DNA of 6,058 nucleotides from JBEKHI01 sp050012355 (lineage in GTDB: Bacteria > Actinomycetota > Actinomycetes > Streptosporangiales > Streptosporangiaceae), in contig JBEKHI010000469.1 in NCBI GenBank assembly GCA_050012355.1, positions 1 through 6,058 of the forward strand, read 5' to 3'. The notes beneath the pieces are model-generated. The model made no database searches and was not told where the DNA came from. It saw nothing but the letters and a program-made list of their open reading frames with translations. A program made the translations under genes and the position numbers. Positions 1-5,567 of the stretch are shown piece after piece (positions within the stretch are counted from its first letter, which is position 1; each line of letters opens with the position of its first letter).

Positions 1-15
1 GCGCGGCAGCGGAGC

Positions 16-37
16 GTTCCTGGTGGGTGCTGCACTA
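16..37 (+). repeat. Left arm of a 22-bp inverted repeat
   Basis: The core CTGGTGGGTGCTGCACTA (20-37) is the exact reverse complement of 299-316. Matching continues outward through GTT (16-18) with a single mismatch at position 19 and stops there. An 18-bp perfect inverted match within 300 bp is far beyond chance. Confidence 0.85.
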
Positions 38-298
38 CCAAGAAAAGCCTGGTTCATCCCGGGGGGATGGTCGCGGTGGCGTGAAAGTGGCGCGGGCTGC
101 GGGTCGTGGCGTGCCGCTGCCGCGGGCGGCGCTGTGCGGAGGCATCTTCTCCCGGGTTAGTACACCCCGGCTGCCGGGCATATCCGGGCATTACGGACGG
201 GAAATGTGCACTAAGCCGGGAGAAGTCAGCTGGCCGCCAGCGGGTTCGGGCCGGCTGCCGCGCCCAGCCGAGGCGGAGGACTTTCCGGCCAGAGCCAT

Positions 299-320
299 TA
301 GTGCAGCACCCACCAGCAAC
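299..320 (-). repeat. Right arm of the 22-bp inverted repeat
   Basis: The core TAGTGCAGCACCCACCAG (299-316) is the reverse complement of 20-37, and the outer AAC (318-320) pairs with GTT at 16-18. No third copy of this motif occurs elsewhere in the window. Confidence 0.85.
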
Positions 321-369
321 CGGGCACCAGTCAGGAGATCACACCAGTAACGCCTGAACGGAAAGCACC

Positions 370-504
370 ATGACCATCAACAGTGCACGCAGTGGGTCAC
401 AGGCGCGGCAGCGGATCCGGGTCGGCCACCACCCGCACAACCCCCGACTCTCCCCCCGGGATGAGGCAGGCTTTGCCGGCGTGCTCGTTCTGGCTGAGGT
501 TTAA
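370..504 (+). CDS. Doubtful small ORF, 44 aa, unknown
   Basis: An ATG at 370 follows a purine-rich GGAAAG (360-365) with only 4 bases between, and the frame stays open for 44 residues to TAA at 502-504. The product begins MTINSARSGSQARQRIRV and is basic in the first half. It has no membrane segment, no signal peptide and no motif I recognise. Its stop shares a TTAA with the stop of the response-regulator gene on the other strand, so the two frames converge with a 4-bp overlap. By hand count, G/C in third positions is about 73%, lower than I would expect for a gene in such GC-rich DNA. It may be a remnant or a chance frame just beyond the inverted-repeat element. Confidence 0.2.
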   Translation: MTINSARSGSQARQRIRVGHHPHNPRLSPRDEAGFAGVLVLAEV

Positions 505-1172
505 GTCCGGGCGGGGAGCGGAATGCGGTAGCCGACCCGGGGCTGGGATTCGATGACTTGCGGATCGCCGAGTTTGCGTCGCAGGCGGCTGATGGTGACG
601 AACACGACGTTGGTGAAGGGGTCGGCGTATTCATCCCATGCTTGTTCGAGGAGGTCTTCGGTGGTGAGGAAGGCTGGGGCTGCTCGTAGGAGTACTTCAA
701 GCACCGTGAACTCCTTGGCCGACAGGTCCAGGCGGCGGCCGTCGCGGGTCACGGTGCGGTGGTGAGGGTCGAGCTCAACGCCCGCGGCCCGGAGAACTCG
801 CGCGCGGGCGGCGGGCTGGCGGCGGGCCAGGGCGCGTACTCGCAGGACCAGCTCGGGGAAATGGAACGGCTTGGTGAGGTAGTCATCGGCGCCGAGGCGG
901 AGGCCGCCGACCCGGTCCGGGATGGAGTCCGCAGCGGTGAGCATGAGGACCATGGTCGGCTTGTCGGCCTCGGTGATCATCCGGCATAGCGTGTCGCCGT
1001 GTATGCCGGGAAGGTCGCGGTCCAGGACGACGACGTGGTAAGTGCTGATGTCGATCTTGGATGCGGCGTCTACGCCGTTGTAGGCGACATCGACAGCGAA
1101 TCCCTGATCCCGGAGCCCTTCAGCGATGTCGTCGGCCAGGCTTTGGACGTCTTCCGCGATGAGCACTCTCAC
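501..1172 (-). CDS. OmpR/PhoB-family response regulator
   Basis: A 223-aa DNA-binding response regulator, the usual size for the family. Residues 1-115 form the receiver domain: acidic pair E7-D8, phosphoacceptor D51 in VVLDRDLPG, switch Thr79 in MLTA, and conserved Lys101 in LTKPF. Residues about 128-219 form the winged-helix domain, with LDLSAKEFTVLEVLLR at 148-163, the recognition-helix region VVFVTISRLRRKLG at 189-202, and the closing VGYRIP at 213-218. I chose the GTG at 1172 because VRVLIAED is the natural start of the receiver fold and GGAG lies 7 bases upstream (1183-1180). The frame does continue upstream, but only as kinase DNA in another frame. The gene is cotranscribed with the kinase before it, and once the kinase frameshift is repaired the kinase TGA (1171-1169) overlaps this GTG by 4 bases. 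It probably binds the direct repeats at 2504-2522. All key residues are present, so this protein should be functional. The specific stimulus is unknown. Confidence 0.93.
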   Translation of the reverse strand: MRVLIAEDVQSLADDIAEGLRDQGFAVDVAYNGVDAASKIDISTYHVVVLDRDLPGIHGDTLCRMITEADKPTMVLMLTAADSIPDRVGGLRLGADDYLTKPFHFPELVLRVRALARRQPAARARVLRAAGVELDPHHRTVTRDGRRLDLSAKEFTVLEVLLRAAPAFLTTEDLLEQAWDEYADPFTNVVFVTISRLRRKLGDPQVIESQPRVGYRIPLPART

Positions 1173-1173
1173 A

Positions 1174-2394
1174 CTAGTACTCCAGCCTTGGCGGGTTGAG
1201 CGGCGACCGGCAGGGTGACGGCGACTCGCAGGCCGCCGCCATCTCGAGCCTGGAGGGAAAGCGTGCCGTGGTGGGCGGTTGCGATGGCTGCCACGATTGA
1301 AAGGCCAGCCCGACGCCGTTGTCCGACCCGGTCCGCTCGGCACCGATGCGCCGGAACGGCTGGGCCAGGTCGCGGACCTGCCGCTCGTCGAGGACCTGGC
1401 CACCGGTCTCGACGATCAGCCGCGCTGATGTCCCACCGTTATCGGTGACAACCCGGATCCAGCCATTCGGCTCGTTGTGGCGGACGGCGTTGTCGATGAT
1501 GTTGGTGACCATGCGAGCCAGCAGGACCTTGTTGCCCTGGACCGGAGCGGCCTGCAAGGCTCGTTCGATCCTGAGCCCAGTACCGCTGATGGCCTGGCTG
1601 TGAACGGCGAGCGCGTCGGCGACCGCCTGGCCGAGGCAGACGGTCGCGTCCTGGGCATCTGCGGTGTAGTCCGCGCGGGCGAGGGTGAGGAAGCTTTCCA
1701 GCAGCTGGTCGGCCTTATCGAGGCCGCGGCGGATCTTGACGGCGAGAGCGTGGACTTCGGGAGGTGGTGGTGCGGGTTTGCCGGTCGCCACGTCGAGGGC
1801 GGTGCGCATCATGGTGAGCGGGGTGCGCAGTTCATGGGACGCGTTGGCGACGAAGCGGCGCTGAGCATCGAACGAGGTTTCCAGGCGGGCGAGCAGGTCA
1901 TCGAAGGTCTCGCCGAGGGCTTTTAGCTCATCGTCGGGACCGTCCAGGGCGAGGCGCTGGTGCAGACTGGTGGCCGTTATCTGCTGAACGGTCGTGGTGA
2001 TGGTGTGCAGCGGTTTGAGCACCCGGCCGGCGACGAACCAGCCGAGCAGGATCGCGGCGACCGCCATGACGGCCAGGGCGACGCCCGACTGGACCAGGAG
2101 CTGATGGAACACAGCAGCGTGCGCGGCGGCGACGCCGGTGGTCGTCCCGACGTGGGCGGATTGGGCGGCCGGACTGGAGCCGCCCGGGATCATCTGGACG
2201 GCGATCGAGGTGCCGCGTCCTGGTCTGGGCAGGGCGGCGCTGTGCCGCACGAGTGCGTTGGTAACGGCCAGCAGCCCGGCGCCGCAGAGCAGGAACAGGG
2301 CACCATACAGCGCGGTGAGGCGCAGCCGCACGGTACGCGGGGGGAGGCGGCCGGACCGGGCCCGCTTGGACAGGCGATTGACGGGTGCTCTCAG
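1174..2394 (-). CDS. Membrane sensor histidine kinase, frameshifted in the G2 box
   Basis: Partner kinase of the downstream regulator. Numbering from the CTG at 2394: TM1 about 27-49, a short extracytoplasmic loop of about 50 residues, TM2 about 101-122, HAMP about 123-176, HisKA with H-box FVANASHELRTPLTMM and phosphoacceptor His187, and HATPase with N-box LLARMVTNIIDNAVRHN (Asn298, Asn302). The G1 box is atypical: VETGG where a DxGxG would be usual. The G2 box reads SDNGVGLA and then nonsense to TAG at 1174. Adding one G at about 1303-1306 gives GVGLGLSIVAAIATAHHG and a normal C-terminus ending at TGA 1171-1169, about 408 aa in all. The frame as it stands has therefore lost the end of the ATP-binding domain and is likely inactive, unless the base is a sequencing error. 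Start: the first standard in-frame start is GTG 2331, which has no Shine-Dalgarno. CTG 2394 sits 9 bases after AGGAGG and restores the basic pre-TM1 leader typical of these kinases. The kinase-before-regulator order is less common than the reverse. Confidence 0.85.
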   Translation of the reverse strand: MRAPVNRLSKRARSGRLPPRTVRLRLTALYGALFLLCGAGLLAVTNALVRHSAALPRPGRGTSIAVQMIPGGSSPAAQSAHVGTTTGVAAAHAAVFHQLLVQSGVALAVMAVAAILLGWFVAGRVLKPLHTITTTVQQITATSLHQRLALDGPDDELKALGETFDDLLARLETSFDAQRRFVANASHELRTPLTMMRTALDVATGKPAPPPPEVHALAVKIRRGLDKADQLLESFLTLARADYTADAQDATVCLGQAVADALAVHSQAISGTGLRIERALQAAPVQGNKVLLARMVTNIIDNAVRHNEPNGWIRVVTDNGGTSARLIVETGGQVLDERQVRDLAQPFRRIGAERTGSDNGVGLAFQSWQPSQPPTTARFPSRLEMAAACESPSPCRSPLNPPRLEY

Positions 2395-2403
2395 GATGTC
2401 AGG

Positions 2404-2409
2404 CCTCCT
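2404..2409 (-). promoter_or_regulatory. Strong Shine-Dalgarno supporting a CTG start for the kinase
   Basis: On the minus strand a perfect AGGAGG (2409-2404) is followed 9 bases later by CTG (2394-2392), which is in frame with the kinase. No ATG, GTG or TTG lies at a suitable distance in that frame, while GTG 2331 has no ribosome-binding site. This favours initiation at CTG; ATC at 2397 is a weaker option. Confidence 0.5.
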
Positions 2410-2503
2410 CTGTCCAGGCCCTGGCCGCGCGAACAGCCCGCTGTTCTCGGCCGGAGCGGAGCGGGCTCAGGGCGCTTCATGTCTGGCCCATGATGGCGGA
2501 CCG

Positions 2504-2547
2504 GACCTAACCCTGACCTAACAGTCGCCGTAAATCTGCTGTTAGAT
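2504..2547. promoter_or_regulatory. Probable response-regulator operator in the divergent control region
   Basis: GACCTAAC occurs at 2504-2511 and again at 2515-2522, an 11-bp period (one helical turn) as used by OmpR/PhoB-family dimers that bind direct repeats. CTAACAG (2518-2524) also recurs inverted as CTGTTAG (2539-2545), which may be a third half-site. The block lies between the kinase start and the divergent lipoprotein/permease transcript, where an autoregulating two-component system that also controls its transporter would bind. A possible plus-strand -10 (TTAGAT, 2542-2547) lies just downstream with no good -35, as at activator-dependent promoters. The repeats are seen; the binding protein is inferred. 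Confidence 0.55.
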
Positions 2548-2600
2548 GCCCAGGCGTACACATGCTCCGAGGCACGATCCGCCGAGCCAAAGGAGCAGAC

Positions 2601-2762
2601 ATGCGTGATCACGAGGTACCCGACGGCCGGAGCCGGGGAGCGCGGCGTTCGCCTCGGCGGGCTGGGGCGATAGCCATCGGGCTTGTCGCGCTCGGCTTGT
2701 CGGTGACGGCCTGATCGTCCGGCTCGAACAGCCCGGGAGTCGCTAGCGTCGGCCCGTCCGCG
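2601..2762 (+). pseudogene. Remnant of a secreted lipoprotein (likely transporter adaptor), stop at lipobox Cys
   Basis: ATG 2601 follows a good AAAGGAG (2589-2595, 5-base gap). The 37 residues are a textbook lipoprotein leader: an Arg-rich n-region, hydrophobic AIAIGLVALGLSVTA, then TGA (2712-2714) exactly where the lipobox Cys is expected. The frame continues with SSGSNSPGVASVGPSAGG, a typical Ser/Gly linker after a lipidated Cys, so TGC to TGA is the likely change. From about 2755-2768 the sequence switches to the permease in another frame (WASVGLRTRKLRA), with no adaptor body and no ATPase gene between. In many actinobacterial modules of this kind, adaptor, ATPase and permease genes lie in that order, so an internal deletion is the simplest explanation. 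The exact junction is uncertain. A secreted protein of another type is possible. Confidence 0.55.
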
Positions 2763-2779
2763 GGTGGGCAAGCGTCGGG

Positions 2780-3916
2780 TTGCGCACCCGCAAGCTTCGG
2801 GCCGGCCTGTCCGCGCTGGGCATCGCTATCGGAGTCGCCGCCATCGTTGCCGTCCTCGGTCTGTCGTCGTCCTCGTCGGCCGGCCTGCTAGCCGAGATCA
2901 GCGAGCTCGGCACGAACCTGCTGACCGTCACTCCGGGCCAGAGCCTCACCGGCCAGACCGTGGAACTGCCCACCGCCGCGCCCGGCATGATCGCCCGCAT
3001 AGGTCCGGTCACCCAGGTCGAAGACACCGGCTCGGTCACGGGCGTCAACGTCTACCGCAGCCCGCTGATCCCGGCCATCGAGACCAACGCCCTCGGTGTC
3101 CAGGCCGCCAGCCTCGGCCTGCTGTCCGTCGTGCGGACCAGCATCGCCCAAGGGCACTACCTCAACGCGGCCACCGCCCGCGAGCCCGTCGCGGTACTCG
3201 GCGCCACCGCGGCCCAGTTGCTCGGCATCGACCGCGTCTTCTCCGGAGAGCGGATCTGGCTCGGCGGCCAGTGGTTCTACGTCGCCGGCATCCTCAACCC
3301 CTCCGTCCTGGTCCCGGCCATCGATAACTCTGTCCTCGTCGGGTTCCCCGCCGCCGAGCGCTACCTGGGCTTCGACGGCCACCCCACCACTGTCTACGTG
3401 CGTGCCCAGACCGACCAGGTCGATGCCGTGCAGAACGTGCTCGCCGCCACCGCTAACCCGGAGAACCCGGGCGGAGTCGATGTCAGCCAGCCCTCAGCCG
3501 CCCTCGTCGCGCAAGCTGACGCCCAGAGCGCGCTCAACAACCTGTTCCTCGGACTCGGAGCGGTCGCCCTGCTCGTCGGTGCGGTCGGAGTCGCCAACAT
3601 CATGATCATCTCCGTCCTGGAACGCCGAAGCGAGATCGGGCTACGCCGGGCCCTCGGAGCGACCAAAGGCCACATCCGTATCCAGTTCCTCGCCGAAGCC
3701 ATCCTTCTCGCCCTGCTCGGAGGTGCGGCCGGCGTGGGTCTCGGTGTCATCGCGACCGCCGTATACGCCTCGGGCAAGGGCTGGACCGTTGTCGTGCCCA
3801 CCATCGCGTGGGCAGGCGGGCTCGGTTCCGCACTCCTTATCGGCGCCGTCGCCGGGCTGCTGCCCGCCCTGCGGGCCGCGCGCATGTCACCCACCGAAGC
3901 GCTATGGACCGTCTGA
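2780..3916 (+). CDS. ABC transporter permease, MacB/FtsX type, probably 5'-truncated
   Basis: A 378-aa permease from TTG 2780. TM1 is at about 8-29 (LSALGIAIGVAAIVAVLGLS), then a large extracytoplasmic MacB-type periplasmic core domain at about 33-245, then the FtsX-like domain with TM2 about 254-279, TM3 about 303-329 and TM4 about 342-365. Family signatures are VGVANIMIISVLERRSEIGL (269-288), RRALGATKGHIRIQFLAEA and the closing LRAARMSPTEAL. Such permeases dimerise and work with a separate ABC ATPase in export or mechanotransmission. No ATPase gene lies in the window. Upstream in frame there is homologous-looking WASVGLRT back to about 2765, then TAG at 2744, with no ATG or GTG and no clear ribosome-binding site. 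The true start was therefore probably lost in the same deletion that cut the preceding lipoprotein gene. The 3' end is intact. It converges on the toxin gene with a 28-bp gap. Confidence 0.85.
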   Translation: MRTRKLRAGLSALGIAIGVAAIVAVLGLSSSSSAGLLAEISELGTNLLTVTPGQSLTGQTVELPTAAPGMIARIGPVTQVEDTGSVTGVNVYRSPLIPAIETNALGVQAASLGLLSVVRTSIAQGHYLNAATAREPVAVLGATAAQLLGIDRVFSGERIWLGGQWFYVAGILNPSVLVPAIDNSVLVGFPAAERYLGFDGHPTTVYVRAQTDQVDAVQNVLAATANPENPGGVDVSQPSAALVAQADAQSALNNLFLGLGAVALLVGAVGVANIMIISVLERRSEIGLRRALGATKGHIRIQFLAEAILLALLGGAAGVGLGVIATAVYASGKGWTVVVPTIAWAGGLGSALLIGAVAGLLPALRAARMSPTEALWTV

Positions 3917-3944
3917 ACGGCAGCCGACGCCATCGGCCAGGGTC

Positions 3945-4316
3945 CTAGACGAGGAGGAGCGGGGCGTCGTACTTGGCGATGTTGGTGTCTCTGGTAGCTA
4001 GGGTGAGCCCCTCATCCGAAGCCTGGGCGATCAGCATCCGGTCGAATGGGTCCCGGTGGATCGGAGGCAGGCGTCCTGCTGTGATGCCGTGCTTCGCGGT
4101 CACTGCGAGCTCACTCAAGCCGGACGCGAGTATTCTTTCGGGAAGATCGGCGGGCCTGAGCTTGCCGAGAGCCTGCTTGATGGACACTTCCCATATGGTG
4201 GCGGCGCTGACGAATACGTCTACCTCCGTGTCGATGGTCTCCTTGACGTCATCGCCGAGGGTGGAGTCGTCACCAAGCCACCACAGGATGACGTGCGTGT
4301 CGAGAAGGAGTCGCAT
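3945..4316 (-). CDS. PIN-domain toxin of a type II toxin-antitoxin system (VapC-like ribonuclease)
   Basis: A 123-aa single PIN domain, normal length for VapC-like toxins. Acidic residues expected to bind catalytic metal are visible: D6 in MRLLLDTHVILWWL, E43 in SAATIWEVSIKQALGKL, D92 in RDPFDRMLIAQA and D110 in LATRDTNI. HVILWW and KLxxP-type segments are typical of the subgroup paired with Phd/YefM-like antitoxins. The family cleaves RNA, often tRNA or rRNA, when its antitoxin is degraded; the target cannot be read from sequence. ATG 4316 lies two bases after the antitoxin TGA (TGA-CT-ATG) with only a weak GGGG upstream, so translation is probably coupled to the antitoxin. All catalytic residues are present, so it looks intact. 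Confidence 0.92.
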   Translation of the reverse strand: MRLLLDTHVILWWLGDDSTLGDDVKETIDTEVDVFVSAATIWEVSIKQALGKLRPADLPERILASGLSELAVTAKHGITAGRLPPIHRDPFDRMLIAQASDEGLTLATRDTNIAKYDAPLLLV

Positions 4317-4318
4317 AG

Positions 4319-4570
4319 TCAGACCCCGAAGTCGTCGGCGATGGCGGCATTGGTTTCGGCGGAGTCCCAGTCGTCTGCCATATACAGGACCCCGGCGAGG
4401 GATCCGCGCCCCGTGCGGCGGACGGCGCGATCGAGTGGGACGACCATGGCGACCGGCTTCCCCGCACGGCTGATGATCACCTTCTCGCCGTGCTCAACGC
4501 GCTCGATGATCCGCGAGAGCTGGGTTTTGGCCTCGTGGATGTTGTACTGCTCGGCTACGCCTCCAGACAT
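4319..4570 (-). CDS. Phd/YefM-family antitoxin
   Basis: An 83-aa protein. The N-terminal DNA-binding and dimerisation part is clear: EQYNIHEAKTQLSRIIERV (7-25) then GEKVIISRAGKPVAMVVPL (28-46), the core of the family. The C-terminal tail (about 55-83, ending DDWDSAETNAAIADDFGV) is acidic and probably unfolded until it wraps the PIN toxin and blocks its active site. I chose the ATG at 4570 because GGGGAGGG lies just upstream with a 5-base gap. The earlier in-frame ATG at 4594 has no ribosome-binding site and would lie at the edge of the operator, adding only 8 atypical residues. It is the first gene of the toxin operon and is expected to repress its own promoter at 4596-4619, more strongly in complex with the toxin. 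Confidence 0.92.
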   Translation of the reverse strand: MSGGVAEQYNIHEAKTQLSRIIERVEHGEKVIISRAGKPVAMVVPLDRAVRRTGRGSLAGVLYMADDWDSAETNAAIADDFGV

Positions 4571-4595
4571 GGCGTCCCTCCCCTGGATAGTCATG

Positions 4596-4644
4596 GACTT
4601 AGCTAAGCTAAGCTAAGTCTACCGGTGCTTACCGTGCCAGCCAA
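4596..4644 (-). promoter_or_regulatory. Toxin-antitoxin promoter with overlapping palindromic operator
   Basis: Minus-strand -35 TTGGCT (4644-4639) and -10 TAGACT (4621-4616) are separated by exactly 17 bp. A 24-bp inverted repeat with 9-bp perfect arms, GACTTAGCT (4596-4604) and AGCTAAGTC (4611-4619), overlaps the -10 and the expected start site. AGCTA is repeated three times in tandem (4601-4615). This is the layout of an autorepressed Phd/YefM operon. Repeats and spacing are seen; repressor binding is inferred. Confidence 0.65.
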
Positions 4645-4739
4645 GCTGTGTGCCAACGCGACTGCGGGACCGGGATGACTGGATGCCGGCGTCCTGCCGC
4701 TATTTGTATTCGCCGGTTGAGCGTACTGTCGGAAGAAGA

Positions 4740-4791
4740 GCCGTCCTAAGCGCTGGGACGGCCATTTCCGGGTGAACCTGGAAAAATGCCG
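4740..4791 (+). other. Two adjacent, mutually exclusive hairpins in the PRC-barrel gene leader
   Basis: Hairpin one pairs GCCGTCC (4740-4746) with GGACGGC (4756-4762) around a 9-base loop. Hairpin two pairs TTTCCGGG (4765-4772) with CCTGGAAA (4777-4784) around TGAA, with one G-U pair, and can extend by CGGC (4759-4762) with GCCG (4788-4791). The extension uses bases from hairpin one, so the two cannot both form fully. Neither has a clear T-run. They lie 85-136 bases ahead of the next start in the otherwise featureless 4645-4875 gap. They could be a leader element or a factor-independent terminator variant. Confidence 0.3.
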
Positions 4792-4875
4792 CTCCGGACC
4801 TTGGTGACCCCGTTGAGCCATGCGCAGTGTCCGTTCCACACGCGGTAAGACCCTGACAAGAGGATGAGGACGACT

Positions 4876-5544
4876 ATGGCGGATACTTCGCAATTCATGA
4901 TCGGGGCCGAGGTTAGCTGCACCGACGGGGCAGTCGGCAAGGTAAGCCGCGTGATCGTCGATCCCGTCGCTGAGAAAGTCACGCACCTGGTGGTCGAACC
5001 GGAGCACCGGCCAGACCTTGGACGGTTTGTCCCGCTGGACCTCGTCGACGGCGCGGCCGGGGAGATCCGGCTCCACTGCACTAGGGCGGAGTTCGAGAAG
5101 CTCGAACCCGCGGAGGAAGCTCGGTTCATGCCGGCCACCAGCGGCTACGCGGACTACGGCTATGGCCCGGGCCAGGTGGGCTACTGGCCCTACTACGGCC
5201 TGGGCGGCGGGATAGGTGTGGCAGGCCTCGGCGTAGGCGGCGGGAGCCCCGCGCAGATTGTCGCCAGTGACACCGTTCCGCTTGGCGAGGTGGACGTGCG
5301 CCGCGGCGACCCTGTCCACGCCACCGACGGCGACATCGGCCGTGTCCAGGGGCTCGTCATCGACCCGCACAGCCGCCACGTAACCCACGTGCTCCTGCAG
5401 GAGGGCCATCTGTGGGGCCGCAAGGAGGTAGCCATCCCGATCAGCGCCGTGGCCAGCACCGGTGACGGCATCCGGCTCAAGATTGCCAAGCAGGAGGTGC
5501 AGGACCTGCCGCCCGTGGATATCGATCATCCCGACCTGACCTGA
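4876..5544 (+). CDS. Double PRC-barrel domain protein
   Basis: A 222-aa soluble protein with two PRC-barrel domains, at about 6-82 and 133-213, joined by a Gly/Tyr-rich linker (88-127) containing DYGYGPGQVGYWPYYGLGGG. The halves are recognisable copies: DGAVGKVSRVIVDP then VTHLVVEPEH at 17-44, and DGDIGRVQGLVIDP then VTHVLLQEGH at 151-178. PRC-barrels are small beta-barrels found in photosynthetic reaction-centre H subunits, the RNA-processing protein RimM and many uncharacterised bacterial proteins, where they mainly bind other macromolecules. The actual partner here is unknown. ATG 4876 is preferred: GAGGA lies 5 bases upstream, whereas for ATG 4864 the AAGAGG abuts the start codon. No signal peptide or membrane segment is seen. 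It is divergent from the toxin operon and 190 bp before a STAS gene on the same strand. Confidence 0.88.
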   Translation: MADTSQFMIGAEVSCTDGAVGKVSRVIVDPVAEKVTHLVVEPEHRPDLGRFVPLDLVDGAAGEIRLHCTRAEFEKLEPAEEARFMPATSGYADYGYGPGQVGYWPYYGLGGGIGVAGLGVGGGSPAQIVASDTVPLGEVDVRRGDPVHATDGDIGRVQGLVIDPHSRHVTHVLLQEGHLWGRKEVAIPISAVASTGDGIRLKIAKQEVQDLPPVDIDHPDLT

Positions 5545-5567
5545 TGCGCGAACTACCTGTCGGCAGA

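Larger units (their letters stand above)
16..320. mobile_element. Possible small non-autonomous element bounded by terminal inverted repeats
   Basis: A stretch of about 305 bp is bracketed by inverted repeats that match over 18 bp perfectly (20-37 with 299-316) and over 22 bp with one mismatch. Nothing inside looks like a transposase: the open frames are Arg/Pro/Gly-rich and lack family motifs. The interior is GC-rich, with an 8-bp tandem motif CCGGGCAT at 174-181 and 184-191 and small hairpins (for example GCTGG/CCAGC around 229-241). Size, repeats and lack of a gene fit a MITE-like element, but I see no target-site duplication next to either repeat. The repeats could instead be the outward ends of two other elements, or a large regulatory inverted repeat. 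The repeat itself is certain; its nature is inference. Confidence 0.35.

Noticed and set aside
205..345. c-di-AMP (ydaO-type) or cobalamin riboswitch
   Set aside because: Only fragments match (CGCC..GGCG then GAGGAC; GTCAGGAGA near 330-338). The remaining conserved cores are absent and no suitable downstream gene follows.
27..357. Two overlapping plus-strand frames of 107 and 83 codons
   Set aside because: Arg/Pro/Gly-rich with no family motif and no ribosome-binding site; they lie within the inverted-repeat region and look like chance frames in GC-rich DNA.
1173..1403. 77-residue N-terminal extension of the response regulator
   Set aside because: These codons are the kinase 3' end read in another frame; the GTG at 1172 has its own ribosome-binding site and begins the receiver domain.
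1477..1926. Plus-strand open frames opposite the kinase
   Set aside because: Antisense shadows of the clear kinase coding frame, caused by high G/C in third positions.
2712..2714. TGA read as selenocysteine
   Set aside because: No reason for Sec at a lipidation site and no recoding element evident; downstream the gene is deleted anyway.
2764..3327. 187-codon plus-strand frame overlapping the permease
   Set aside because: Extremely Arg/Pro/His-rich and overlaps the well-supported permease frame.
3917..3944. Bidirectional terminator between the permease and toxin genes
   Set aside because: No convincing stem or T-run in the 28-bp convergent gap.
4571..4594. Upstream ATG (4594) for the antitoxin
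   Set aside because: No Shine-Dalgarno, and it abuts the operator; ATG 4570 has GGGGAGGG at the correct distance.
4603..5529. 308-codon minus-strand frame
   Set aside because: Antisense shadow of the PRC-barrel gene; the plus frame has duplicated PRC domains and a proper start.
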